The notes under the pieces: model-generated
Databases searched by the model: none
What the model was told of the DNA's origin: nothing
What the model saw: the letters and a program-made list of their open reading frames with translations, nothing else
Part shown: in pieces, positions 28,400-36,591 of the stretch
Numbering within the stretch: position 1 is the first letter of the stretch
How the letters are laid out: each line of letters opens with the position of its first letter
NCBI RefSeq assembly: GCF_000296215.2
Contig: NZ_CP013949.1
Coordinates: forward strand, 1,481,501 to 1,545,500
DNA length: 64,000 bases
Direction of reading: 5' to 3'
Origin: Bradyrhizobium sp. CCGE-LA001
GTDB taxonomy: Bacteria; Pseudomonadota; Alphaproteobacteria; Rhizobiales; Xanthobacteraceae
Translations under genes and position numbers: made by a program

Positions 28400-29497
28400 T
28401 CAAGCTGCCTTCTTCGCGGAGCCGAGATGCGTCAGGCGCGGCATCACCTCGTTCTTCAGCAGCGACAGCGAGTGGTGCCAGGCTTCCGCCTTGTGCTTGT
28501 AGTCGAAGCCGAAGACCAAGAGCACGCCGAAGCCGCCGACCTCGTCGTAGATCTTCTCGATCTTCTCGGCGACGGTCGCGGGCGAGCCGACGATCCAGTT
28601 CCGCTTCGCGCAATATTCGACGGTGACGTCGCTGTCGGGCACGTCGGGTGCGTGCTTCAGATAGTCCTTGAAGCCGAAATGGCCGAGCAGCGGCAGGAAG
28701 TATTCGCTCATCATCCGGCCCATCATGTCGCCGGTCGAGAGCTTCCAGGCTTCCTCGTCGGTATCGGCGACGAACACCTCACGCACCAGCCGCCAATCCG
28801 CACGGTTCGGCTTGCGTCCGGTCTTGGCGGCGCCGATCTCCACCGAATCCCAATGACTGGAGACATAGGCCGGGTTGAGGTTGAGGCTCATCGGAATGAA
28901 GCCGCGCTCCCCGGCGAGCTTCAGCGTGTCCGAGTTCTTCGACAGCCCGGCGACGCCGATCGGCGGATGCGGCGCCTGCAGCGGCTTGATGTGCGGCTTG
29001 AGGAAGTCGAACATCGTGTCCGGCTTGGTCACCGTCCAGAACTTGCCCTTGTGGGTGAACGGCGCCGGCTCGGTCCAGAGCTTCAGGATGATCTCCAGCG
29101 CCTCGCGGGTCATGTCGCGGTTCTGGCCGCTCATGCCGTCGACGTTGAACATCGCCCAGTCGCTGGGCAGGCCGCTCGCCGCGACGCCGAAATTGAGCCG
29201 GCCCTCGGAGAGATGGTCGAGCATGGCAACGCGGTTGGCGAGTTCGGCCGGGTGGTGATAGGGCAGGAGGAAGCCGCCCGGCCCGATGCGAAGCTTCTTG
29301 GTCTGCATCAAGGCCTGCGCGATCAGCAGGTCCGGCGTGGGGTTGGGTTCCCAGGGCGCCGTGTGGTGCTCGCCGACCCAGGCCTCCTGGTAGCCGAGCT
29401 CGTCGAGCCAGCGCATGACCTGCAGGTCCCAGTCGTTCCCTTCCTTCAGGCCGCACTCCGGCGGATGCGAAGGCATCGTGAAATAGCCGATCTCCAT
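28400..29497 (-). CDS. LLM-class (luciferase-like) flavin monooxygenase
   Basis: 365 residues, bacterial-luciferase TIM-barrel family: MEIGYFTMPSHPPE at the first strand, EAWVGEHHTAPWE, LRIGPGGFLLPYHHPAELANR and GRLNFGVAASGL. It oxygenates or cleaves an organic substrate using reduced flavin from the reductase encoded directly downstream. The ATG at 29495-29497 has AGAGGA upstream; the GTG at 29512 is rejected. A sigma-54 -24/-12 promoter at 29562-29577 lies upstream, which is unusual for this family and links it to the AcoR-like activator. Family members act on terpenes, alkanesulfonates or chelators; the substrate here is unknown. Confidence 0.88.
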   Translation of the reverse strand: MEIGYFTMPSHPPECGLKEGNDWDLQVMRWLDELGYQEAWVGEHHTAPWEPNPTPDLLIAQALMQTKKLRIGPGGFLLPYHHPAELANRVAMLDHLSEGRLNFGVAASGLPSDWAMFNVDGMSGQNRDMTREALEIILKLWTEPAPFTHKGKFWTVTKPDTMFDFLKPHIKPLQAPHPPIGVAGLSKNSDTLKLAGERGFIPMSLNLNPAYVSSHWDSVEIGAAKTGRKPNRADWRLVREVFVADTDEEAWKLSTGDMMGRMMSEYFLPLLGHFGFKDYLKHAPDVPDSDVTVEYCAKRNWIVGSPATVAEKIEKIYDEVGGFGVLLVFGFDYKHKAEAWHHSLSLLKNEVMPRLTHLGSAKKAA

Positions 29498-29561
29498 GGG
29501 TTTCCTCTCCACAATTGACGCGTCTTGTTGCGCGGTTCACGGATGTGAGTGGGAACGCTTC

Positions 29562-29577
29562 AGCAAGGGGTGTGCCA
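29562..29577 (-). promoter_or_regulatory. Sigma-54 promoter of the monooxygenase operon
   Basis: Read on the minus strand: TGGCAC-ACCCC-TTGCT, matching the -24/-12 consensus TGGCAC-N5-TTGCW at every fixed position with exact spacing. The start of transcription would be near 29551, giving a leader of about 54 nt to the ATG at 29497. Confidence 0.75.
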
Positions 29578-29657
29578 GCACGATACCGGTCCGATCATTC
29601 GAGAAAGGGCTGGTTTGCGGCGGCAATAGCCGATATCCCGGGACAGATTTGCAAGAG

Positions 29658-29700
29658 CTCGTCTCATTGTCGCGAGACGGCGTCTTGCCGGTGAGACGAG
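29658..29700. promoter_or_regulatory. Candidate upstream activator site (inverted repeat)
   Basis: CTCGTCTCA (29658-29666) and TGAGACGAG (29692-29700) are perfect inverted arms, with a nested GTCTC/GAGAC pair. The element is about 80-140 bp upstream of the sigma-54 promoter, the usual place for an enhancer-binding protein, and directly abuts the dgoK start, so it might instead regulate dgoK. Confidence 0.45.
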
Positions 29701-29701
29701 G

Positions 29702-30628
29702 ATGCGTGTCGAGATGAGCGAACCCGCCTATGTTGCGGTGGACTGGGGCACCAGCAGTTTTCGCCTGTGGCTGGTCGATCGTGCCGGCGAGGTGCTGGCT
29801 GAACGCCGCAGCGGCGAGGGCATGCTGGCTGCGGTCAAGTCCGGCTTCCCCGCCGTGCTGCAATCGCATCTTGCCGCGATTGAGGCACCGGATCATCTGC
29901 CGGTTCTCGTCTGCGGTATGGCGGGCGCCAAGACCGGCTGGGTCGAGGCCGGTTATGTCGATACGCCCGCGCCGCTTGCGGCCGTCCTGAAGCAGGCCGC
30001 GCGCGTGCCGGGCGAGGGGCGCGACATCCGCATTCTGCCGGGCATCGCGCAGCGCGATGCAAAAGCGCCTGACGTGATGCGCGGCGAGGAGACGCAATTG
30101 CTCGGCGCGCTCGGCCTCGATGTCGCCGGAGAGGCGCTGGTCTGCATGCCCGGCACGCATTCCAAATGGGTTTGGGTGAAGGACGGCACGGTCGCGCACT
30201 TCTCCACCTTCATGACGGGCGAGCTGTTCAGTGCCGTCTCGCGCGAGACGATCTTGTCGCTTGCGGTCGCAGGCGCCGATGACGCCGAGGATGTCACGAG
30301 CTTCAAGGCGGCGGTGGTCGCCGCATACGAAGCTCCGGCCTTCGCCGCCAATCTACTGTTCACCGCGCGGTCGCGTCAGTTGCTGTTCGGCGGCACGCCG
30401 GCTGCGGCGCGCGAAACGCTGTCGGGGACCCTGATCGGTGCCGAGCTCGCGGCCGGTCTTTCCGGTCCTGTTCCGAAAGCTGGCGTCACGCTGATTGCCT
30501 CTGGGCGGCTCGCGGTGCTGTACCAGATCGCCTTCGGGGCGCTATCGATTGCCGTGCAGCCGATCGATGCCGATGAAGCCGTCCGCCGCGGCCTGTCGAT
30601 GGCGGCAGCGGCGATCTGGTCGAAATGA
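29702..30628 (+). CDS. dgoK: 2-dehydro-3-deoxygalactonokinase
   Basis: 308 residues, the DgoK length. Motifs: VAVDWGTSSFRLWLVDRAG near the start (phosphate 1 loop of the sugar-kinase fold), VCGMAGAKTGW, MPGTHSKWVWVKDG and GTLIGAELAAGL. It phosphorylates 2-keto-3-deoxygalactonate with ATP in the De Ley-Doudoroff galactonate route. The next gene encodes the matching aldolase, 13 bp on, forming an operon. Starts at 29702 and 29714 are both possible; the first has GGTGAG upstream. The dehydratase and dehydrogenase of the pathway are not in the window. Confidence 0.85.
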   Translation: MRVEMSEPAYVAVDWGTSSFRLWLVDRAGEVLAERRSGEGMLAAVKSGFPAVLQSHLAAIEAPDHLPVLVCGMAGAKTGWVEAGYVDTPAPLAAVLKQAARVPGEGRDIRILPGIAQRDAKAPDVMRGEETQLLGALGLDVAGEALVCMPGTHSKWVWVKDGTVAHFSTFMTGELFSAVSRETILSLAVAGADDAEDVTSFKAAVVAAYEAPAFAANLLFTARSRQLLFGGTPAAARETLSGTLIGAELAAGLSGPVPKAGVTLIASGRLAVLYQIAFGALSIAVQPIDADEAVRRGLSMAAAAIWSK

Positions 30629-30641
30629 GAGGATCACCGAG

Positions 30642-31274
30642 ATGAGCGTTCCGTTTCCGCCAATGAAGCGTCCGCTGGTCGCGATCCTGCGCGGCGTCAA
30701 GCCCGAGGAAACCGAGGCGATCGTCGGCGTGCTGATCGAAGCCGGCATGACGGCGATCGAGATTCCCCTGAATTCGCCCGATCCGTTCCGCTCGATCGCA
30801 ACAGCCGCGAAGCTCGCGCCATCAGGCGTGCTGATCGGCGCCGGCACGGTGCTGACGGCAGCAGATGTCGATCGTCTCAACGATGTCGGCGGCAAGCTCA
30901 TGGTCTCGCCCAATGTCGATACCGAAGTGCTCTCGCGCGCGCATCAGCACGGCATGGTCACGATGCCCGGCGTGTTCTCGCCGACCGAGGCGCTGCTGGC
31001 GGCGCGCTCCGGCGCCTCGAGCCTGAAGTTCTTTCCGGCGAGCGTGTTAGGTGCGTCCGGCATCGCCGCGATCCGTGCGGTGCTGCCGGGCGGGGTGATG
31101 ATTGCCGCCGTCGGCGGCGTCTCCGACCAGAACTTTGCGGAATACATCAAGGGCGGCGTGACCGCATTCGGGCTCGGCTCCAGCCTCTACAAGCCCGGCA
31201 TGTCGGCCGCCGATGTCGCGGCGCGCGCCAAGGTGACGATCACGGCCTACGATCGGGCGATCGTGAAAGACTGA
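30642..31274 (+). CDS. dgoA: 2-dehydro-3-deoxy-6-phosphogalactonate aldolase
   Basis: 210 residues of the KDPG/KDPGal aldolase family. PLVAILRGVKPEET opens the barrel, IEIPLNSPDPF supplies the acid/base glutamate, and SLKFFPAS carries the Schiff-base lysine. It splits the phosphorylated product of DgoK to pyruvate and glyceraldehyde 3-phosphate. The LNSP segment and the adjacent kinase favour the galactonate over the gluconate enzyme. The ATG follows AGAGGATCACCGAG. The pyruvate oxidase gene 80 bp downstream could use the pyruvate. Confidence 0.87.
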   Translation: MSVPFPPMKRPLVAILRGVKPEETEAIVGVLIEAGMTAIEIPLNSPDPFRSIATAAKLAPSGVLIGAGTVLTAADVDRLNDVGGKLMVSPNVDTEVLSRAHQHGMVTMPGVFSPTEALLAARSGASSLKFFPASVLGASGIAAIRAVLPGGVMIAAVGGVSDQNFAEYIKGGVTAFGLGSSLYKPGMSAADVAARAKVTITAYDRAIVKD

Positions 31275-31354
31275 ACCGGCAATAAACAAGCCGTGATGCC
31301 GTCACGGTCGCGCATTATCCTATCTTGCTGCACCAGCGAGATCAGGAGACCGAC

Positions 31355-33091
31355 ATGGCGATCAACAACGTGGCCGATCTGTTTGTGGCAACGCTCGAAC
31401 AGGCCGGCGTCAAGCGCATCTATGGCATCGTCGGCGACAGCCTGAACGGCCTTACCGAGGCGCTGCGCCGCCGCGGCACCATCGACTGGATCCATGTCCG
31501 CCACGAGGAGGTCGCAGCGTTCGCCGCCGCCGGCGAAGCCGAGATGACGGGAAGCCTCGCCGTCTGCGCAGGCTCCTGCGGTCCCGGCAACCTGCATCTG
31601 ATCAACGGCCTGTTCGATGCGCATCGCAGCCGGGCTCCGGTGCTGGCCATCGCAGCGCAGATCCCCTCGGCCGAGATCGGCGGCGGCTATTTCCAGGAAA
31701 CTCATCCGCAAAACCTGTTCCGGGAATGCAGCCATTATTGCGAGCTGATCTCCGACCCGAGCCAGCTTCCTTTCGTGCTGGAGAACGCGATCCGCGCGGC
31801 AGTCGGCCTGCGCGGCGTTGCCGTCGTCGCCATGCCAGGCGACGTCGCTTTCCGCAGCCCGCCCAAGCGTGCGCTGTCGACCACGCGCGGCCTTGCGCTG
31901 GCGCCGCCTAAAATCGTGCCGCAGGCCGATGAGCTGAAGGCGCTCGCGGATCTCCTCAACGGCACTGAGCGCATCACCTTGTTCTGTGGCCGCGGCTGCG
32001 CCGGCGCGCATGCGCCCTTGATGCAGCTGGCCGAAGCCTTGAAAAGTCCGATCGTCCATGCGCTCGGCGGCAAGGAGCACGTCGAATACGACAATCCCTA
32101 TGACGTCGGCATGACCGGCTTCATCGGCTTCTCCTCGGGCTATGCGGCCATGCACGCCTGCGATACGCTGGTGATGCTCGGGACCGATTTTCCCTACAAG
32201 CAGTTCTTCCCGACCGATGCGAAGGTCGCGCAGATCGACATCCGTCCGGAGAATCTGGGACGGCGCTGCAAGATCGATCTCGGCCTCGTCGGCGACGTCA
32301 AGCTCACCATCGAGGCGCTGCTGCCATTGCTCAAATCCAAGACGCAGCGCAAGCATCTCGACGACGCGGTCGCGCACTACAAGAAGGCACGCGAAGGGCT
32401 CGATTCGCTCGCCAAGGGTACGCCGGGCAGCAAGCCGATCCACCCACAATATCTCGCGAAAGTCATCAGCGACCATGCCAGCGATGATGCCGTGTTCACC
32501 GCCGATGTCGGCACGCCGACGGTATGGGCCGCGCGCTATCTGGACATGAACGGCGGCCGTCGGCTGATCGGCTCCTTCGTGCACGGGTCGATGGCCAACG
32601 CGATGCCGCAGGCGATCGGCGCGCAGGCCGCGCAGCCCGGCCGGCAGGTGATCTCACTGTCGGGCGACGGCGGCTTCACCATGTTGATGGGCGATCTGAT
32701 CACACTGACGCAAGAGAAGCTGCCGGTGAAGGTGGTCGTGTTCAACAACGGCGTGCTCGGCTTCGTCGCGCTGGAGATGAAGGCGGCCGGCTTCGTCGAC
32801 ACCAATGTCGATCTGGAGAATCCTGATTTCGCCGCGATGGCGCGCGCCATGGGCATCTTCGCCAAACGCGTCGAGGACCCTGGCGAGCTGCCCGGTGCGG
32901 TCAAGGAGATGCTGGCGCATGATGGGCCGGCACTGCTCGACGTCGTTACCGCCAAGCAGGAGCTGTCGATGCCCCCGACGATCACGGCCGAGCAGGTCAA
33001 GGGCTTCAGCCTCTGGGTGCTGAGGGCGGTGATGAACGGCCGCGGCGACGAGGTGCTGGACCTCGCGAAGACGAATCTCTTGCCGCGATGA
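31355..33091 (+). CDS. poxB: Thiamine-diphosphate pyruvate dehydrogenase (quinone), PoxB-like
   Basis: 578 residues, near the 572 of E. coli PoxB. The three ThDP-enzyme domains are visible: RHEEVAAFAAAGEAEMTG with the cofactor-activating glutamate, the central FAD/NAD-like domain, and the ThDP motif SGDGGFTMLMGDLITL ending in NNG. SCGPGNLHLINGLFDAH is typical of pyruvate oxidases. It decarboxylates pyruvate to acetate, giving electrons to ubiquinone at the membrane. The ATG at 31355 has CAGGAG eight bases upstream. Acetolactate synthase or a related decarboxylase is less likely given the PoxB-like sequence and missing small subunit. Confidence 0.83.
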   Translation: MAINNVADLFVATLEQAGVKRIYGIVGDSLNGLTEALRRRGTIDWIHVRHEEVAAFAAAGEAEMTGSLAVCAGSCGPGNLHLINGLFDAHRSRAPVLAIAAQIPSAEIGGGYFQETHPQNLFRECSHYCELISDPSQLPFVLENAIRAAVGLRGVAVVAMPGDVAFRSPPKRALSTTRGLALAPPKIVPQADELKALADLLNGTERITLFCGRGCAGAHAPLMQLAEALKSPIVHALGGKEHVEYDNPYDVGMTGFIGFSSGYAAMHACDTLVMLGTDFPYKQFFPTDAKVAQIDIRPENLGRRCKIDLGLVGDVKLTIEALLPLLKSKTQRKHLDDAVAHYKKAREGLDSLAKGTPGSKPIHPQYLAKVISDHASDDAVFTADVGTPTVWAARYLDMNGGRRLIGSFVHGSMANAMPQAIGAQAAQPGRQVISLSGDGGFTMLMGDLITLTQEKLPVKVVVFNNGVLGFVALEMKAAGFVDTNVDLENPDFAAMARAMGIFAKRVEDPGELPGAVKEMLAHDGPALLDVVTAKQELSMPPTITAEQVKGFSLWVLRAVMNGRGDEVLDLAKTNLLPR

Positions 33092-33109
33092 TTTCGCCAA
33101 GCGGTCGGG

Positions 33110-33136
33110 TCACTTCTCCTCAACGGGGAGAAGTGA
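33110..33136. terminator. Hairpin between convergent genes
   Basis: TCACTTCTCC (33110-33119) and GGAGAAGTGA (33127-33136) form a perfect 10-bp stem with a 7-nt loop, 18 bp after the poxB stop. There is no T-tract, so it may stall polymerase only with other factors. Confidence 0.45.
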
Positions 33137-33153
33137 TCGCCGATGGCGCGGTC

Positions 33154-33519
33154 TCAGCCGCGCTTCACCGACGGCGCGGGCAGGCGCTCCGGGCGGTTCT
33201 GAAAGCGCTGCCAGTGCAGCACGCCGCCGATCAGCAGCGCCGGGATGAAGCCGAGCACGATCAGGAAATGCGGCAGCTTCGCCGACGAGACGAATGCAAT
33301 CGCGATGTCTGAGATCAACCAGAGCGCCGCGAATATCACCGCGAAATCCAGGCGCGGGCAACGAAGATGGTAGAACACGGCGGTGATGATCACGGCGGGC
33401 CCGATCGCAATGCCGATCATGACGGCCGTCAGCTCCGTCGGCGTCAGCGCGTCGAGCACCATGGAGGCCAGCAGCCAGAGTGCGGCGAACATGGCGATGA
33501 TGTCGAGTGGATGCCGCAA
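33154..33519 (-). CDS. Small four-helix membrane protein
   Basis: 121 residues from a TTG at 33517-33519 with AGAGGTAC upstream. Four hydrophobic stretches alternate with short polar loops (IIAMFAALWLLASMVLD, TAVMIGIAIGPAVIITAVFY, FAVIFAALWLISDIAIAFV, LIVLGFIPALLIGGVL). The first and third helices share the text AALWL, suggesting an internal duplication of two helices. No family is recognised. It is convergent with poxB and precedes nothing obviously linked. Confidence 0.65.
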   Translation of the reverse strand: MRHPLDIIAMFAALWLLASMVLDALTPTELTAVMIGIAIGPAVIITAVFYHLRCPRLDFAVIFAALWLISDIAIAFVSSAKLPHFLIVLGFIPALLIGGVLHWQRFQNRPERLPAPSVKRG

Positions 33520-33585
33520 CAGAGTACCTCTTACGGGGACGCGCTATCGTTGTGGCCGGAACCTTGGCCGTCAAGTAAAATACGC

Positions 33586-34494
33586 TTATTCCTCGTCACT
33601 TCCAGGCGTTGGCCGCAGCATGAAATGACCGAAGGCTGTGGCGATCGGCTTCGCCGCATCGTCCTGCCAGGCCCGCGCCTCGAAGGCGACGATGCGCCGG
33701 CCTTGCTTCACGATCGAGACGTTGGCGAAGGTGTCGAGCGCGCGTCCGGAGCGCAAGTAATTGACGGTGAGGCCGATCGGCTTGGGCGGTGCGGCTGCGC
33801 CCAGCTCGCGTGCCACGCCGATGATCGCGGTGGTCTCGAGGAAGGCACCGGTCATGCCGCCATGGATCGCGGGCAGGATCGGGTTGCCGATGATCTTCGG
33901 CGAGAACGGCATCGTCAGCGTGCCGTCGTCGTTGACGCGGATGCCGAGACAGCGCGCGAACGGGCTGTTCGCGAACGGGCCATCCGGATCCTCCGGTGCC
34001 TCCAGCGTCGGGATGTCGCGTGCATCCATCCGGCGGTCGGAGAGCATGTTGGTGCGGTTGGCGCCGATCATGAAGCAGGCGGTCGCGGTCGCGACCGGAT
34101 CGTCCTCGGAGTCCTGATAGGCGGTGGAGCGCACGAAGGCGATCGAGCGCGTGGTGCGGTAGCAGACCGAATGCGCCTTGATGTCGAAGCCGGGCGTCGC
34201 GGGCTTCTGGTAGTCGATGCGCAGGTCGAGCGTCGCGATGGCGCGCGTGCCGTCGAGCGCAAGCTGCACCGCCATGCCGCAGCTCTCGTCCAGCATCGCG
34301 GTAACGACACCGCCATGCAGAACGCCAGTCTCGGTGTCGCCGACGAAAACGGGCCGGTAGGGCAGGCTGGACCAGGCCTCGCCGGGCGCGAAGCGGTCGA
34401 GCTGGAGCCCGCTGATATGGCCGTAATCGGAGCGGCGGCCCTGGATCGCCTCGGCGAGTTCCTCGAAGGGGAGCGTAGCAGATAACGTGGACAT
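33586..34494 (-). CDS. Tandem hot-dog (PaaI-type) thioesterase
   Basis: 302 residues made of two hot-dog domains, each of which usually is a separate ~140-residue protein. The first has TGVLHGGVVTAMLDESCG (residues ~57-74), the second LPAIHGGMTGAFLETTAI (~207-224), both the HGG-x-hydrophobic-DE/LE helix of PaaI thioesterases. The catalytic acid is present in both halves (DE; LE). Such double proteins hydrolyse acyl-CoA or phenylacetyl-type CoA thioesters. The gene is monocistronic; its substrate is unknown. The start MSTLSATLPF is the first ATG of the frame. Confidence 0.83.
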   Translation of the reverse strand: MSTLSATLPFEELAEAIQGRRSDYGHISGLQLDRFAPGEAWSSLPYRPVFVGDTETGVLHGGVVTAMLDESCGMAVQLALDGTRAIATLDLRIDYQKPATPGFDIKAHSVCYRTTRSIAFVRSTAYQDSEDDPVATATACFMIGANRTNMLSDRRMDARDIPTLEAPEDPDGPFANSPFARCLGIRVNDDGTLTMPFSPKIIGNPILPAIHGGMTGAFLETTAIIGVARELGAAAPPKPIGLTVNYLRSGRALDTFANVSIVKQGRRIVAFEARAWQDDAAKPIATAFGHFMLRPTPGSDEE

Positions 34495-34638
34495 AATGAC
34501 GTTCTAGACCAGCGGCGGGCGCCGCGCAAAAGCCCGTATGGATATCGTGAATCGGCCCCTGGCGGTTTGGCCTCGACAGGGCGGGCCGAAGCGACGATGG
34601 TGGAGCTTCGTTCGTTCGATTAGCCGCAAGGAGCGCCC

Positions 34639-34956
34639 ATGGCCGACCCCGAAACGCCCTCGACCGTCCAGGGGCCCGTCATCATTTCGAGCTCCAGCGC
34701 CGAGCGGGCGCCGATCATCTATTTCGATGGCGCCTCCTGCTTCGGCCATCACAATGGCGCGATCCAGATCGAGCTCGCTGCGAACCTCCTGATGCCGGTC
34801 GGCGCCGCGGTCAGGGTCGACGTGGTCCAGACCGCGCATCTGCGTTGCAGCGTGGCGGCAGCGCTGGCCCTGCGCGAAGCCCTCGACAAGGCGCTGGCGA
34901 TGTACAAGCAGGGTCAGCAGCAGCCGAACGAGGAGATCCCGGCGGTGAAGAACTGA
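34639..34956 (+). CDS. Hypothetical protein, 105 residues
   Basis: No family recognised. The ATG follows CGCAAGGAGCGCCC, a good ribosome site. The sequence is beta-like in the middle (APIIYFDGASCFGHHNGAIQIELAANL) with RVDVVQTAHLRCS and a helical C-terminus; no signal peptide or membrane segment. The pattern of a short sheet domain followed by an Ala-rich helix, about 100 residues, is common in rhizobial genomes as unannotated proteins. It is convergent with the amidase gene. Confidence 0.65.
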   Translation: MADPETPSTVQGPVIISSSSAERAPIIYFDGASCFGHHNGAIQIELAANLLMPVGAAVRVDVVQTAHLRCSVAAALALREALDKALAMYKQGQQQPNEEIPAVKN

Positions 34957-34966
34957 AGTTGCAGGT

Positions 34967-34989
34967 GCGATCGCCGTTCGCGCGATCGC
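34967..34989. terminator. Double GCGATCGC hairpin between convergent genes
   Basis: GCGATCGC at 34967-34974 and again at 34982-34989 can pair as an 8-bp stem with a 7-nt loop in the 37-bp gap between converging genes. No T-tract; termination is a guess from position. Confidence 0.3.
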
Positions 34990-34993
34990 TCTC

Positions 34994-36463
34994 TCAGCTC
35001 ACATGCACCTTCGGCTTCTGGCCACAATTCCACTTGCCGTCGAGCGCGCGCTCGATCTGGGCGGCGAGCTGCAGCAGCAGGCCGTCATTGGCCTGCTTGG
35101 CGATGGCCTGGATGCCGAGCGGCAGGCCGTGATCCTGGGTTGCCATCGGCATCGAGATCGCGGGGATGCCGCAGAGATTGGCGAGCGGCGTGAAGGCGAA
35201 GAAGCGCCAGAGATTGCCGAACCAGTCGCGCACATCGGGATTGTCGGAGATGGTGAGATACTCCTTCGTCCCGACTTTCGGCGTCGGCAGCGCCGTGATC
35301 GGCGTCAGGATCACGTCCCACTGCTCGAAGAAGCTGCCGAAGCCGCGTGACGTGGTGTTGAACACGGCCTGCATCTTCGCGCGCTCGGCAAAGCTGGTGT
35401 GCCGGCCGGCTTCCCAGATGCGGATGTTCATGGGCTCGATCAGATCTTCCGGCGGCGTCTCCAGCCCGCGCGCGGCGAGCATGTTGGAGATCACCACTGC
35501 GAAATTCGAGATGTAGCAGGTGGTCTGCGCGGCGAATGCGGCGCGGAAGTCGAGCTCGGGCAGGGCGTAGTCGACGTGATGGCCGAGGCCTTCGAGGAAG
35601 CGGCCGGTCTTCTCCAGCTCGGCCGCGAGCTCTGGCGTCGCGGTGTAATCGCCCCAGCTGTGCGAGAGCGCGATGCGGAGCTTGCCGGGATCGCGCTTGA
35701 TCATTTCGGAATAAGGCTGCGCCGTGGTCCAGAACGGCATGAATTCGCCGGGCGCAGGTCCCCGTGCATGGTCGACGAAGGCGGCGGTGTCGCGCACCGA
35801 ACGCGACTGGCAGCCCTGGATCGAGACGAGACCGGTGAGATCGGACATGTGCGGGGCAAGCGAGAACACGCCGCGCGAGACCTTCAGCCCGATATTGCCG
35901 TTGACGCCGGCGGGAATGCGGATCGAGCCGCCGCCGTCGGTCGCGTGTGCGATCGGCACCACGCCGGCCGCGACCATCGCGGCGCTGCCCGCCGACGAGC
36001 CGCAGGTCGTGTAATCGGTATTCCAGGGATTGCGCGTGACGTAGACGGCGGGATTGTCGGCCGAACTGCACACGCCGAATTCCGGCGTCGTGGTGCGTCC
36101 GATCAGGTTGAGCCCCGCCTGACGCAATTTGCCGGTGAGGAAGGTATCGGCCGCGGCGCGATTGCCGCGCATCAGCAGCGAGCCCATTTCCTGGAGCCGG
36201 CCCTTCATGGTCGGTCCCAGATCCTTCATCAGGAAGGGCAGGCCGGCGAACGGGCCGGAGAGGTTGGCGCCGTCCTTGGCAGGATCGGCGATCACGTCCT
36301 CGAACAGCTCGACCACGCCCGACAGCGCCGGATTGACCTTGGCGACGCCGGCCGCGGCCTGGCGCGCCAGCTCCTTTGCCGTCAGCTCGCCCTTGCGGAC
36401 GCGGGCGGCCAGCGCCACGCCGTCATGCTGCGCCCATTCATTCCAGCTCATCGGCAAAGTCAT
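34994..36463 (-). CDS. Amidase signature family hydrolase
   Basis: 489 residues. The Ser-cisSer-Lys triad is visible: PFLMKDLG with the lysine, CGSSAGSAAMVAAGVVP with the cis-serine, and ATDGGGSIRIPAG with the nucleophile serine. The ATG at 36461-36463 (MTLPMSWNEW) is chosen; an upstream extension is Pro/Ala shadow. The family hydrolyses linear or cyclic amides, including 1-carboxybiuret (AtzE), 6-aminohexanoate dimers and ureides. It lies 128 bp downstream of the ring-opening hydrolase gene on the same strand, so it may take the product of that enzyme. The exact substrate cannot be read here. Confidence 0.85.
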   Translation of the reverse strand: MTLPMSWNEWAQHDGVALAARVRKGELTAKELARQAAAGVAKVNPALSGVVELFEDVIADPAKDGANLSGPFAGLPFLMKDLGPTMKGRLQEMGSLLMRGNRAAADTFLTGKLRQAGLNLIGRTTTPEFGVCSSADNPAVYVTRNPWNTDYTTCGSSAGSAAMVAAGVVPIAHATDGGGSIRIPAGVNGNIGLKVSRGVFSLAPHMSDLTGLVSIQGCQSRSVRDTAAFVDHARGPAPGEFMPFWTTAQPYSEMIKRDPGKLRIALSHSWGDYTATPELAAELEKTGRFLEGLGHHVDYALPELDFRAAFAAQTTCYISNFAVVISNMLAARGLETPPEDLIEPMNIRIWEAGRHTSFAERAKMQAVFNTTSRGFGSFFEQWDVILTPITALPTPKVGTKEYLTISDNPDVRDWFGNLWRFFAFTPLANLCGIPAISMPMATQDHGLPLGIQAIAKQANDGLLLQLAAQIERALDGKWNCGQKPKVHVS

Positions 36464-36591
36464 GTAGTCAAATCCCCTTCGGTGGCGGCGCTCCTTCCTT
36501 TCGCAAAGACCGCCCTGAATCAACCGAGCCGCCGCGAGGGGCAGGGTTGCATGGGGCGGAGAGGCGGCGGGACGTGGAGCTGCAGGCCGTC

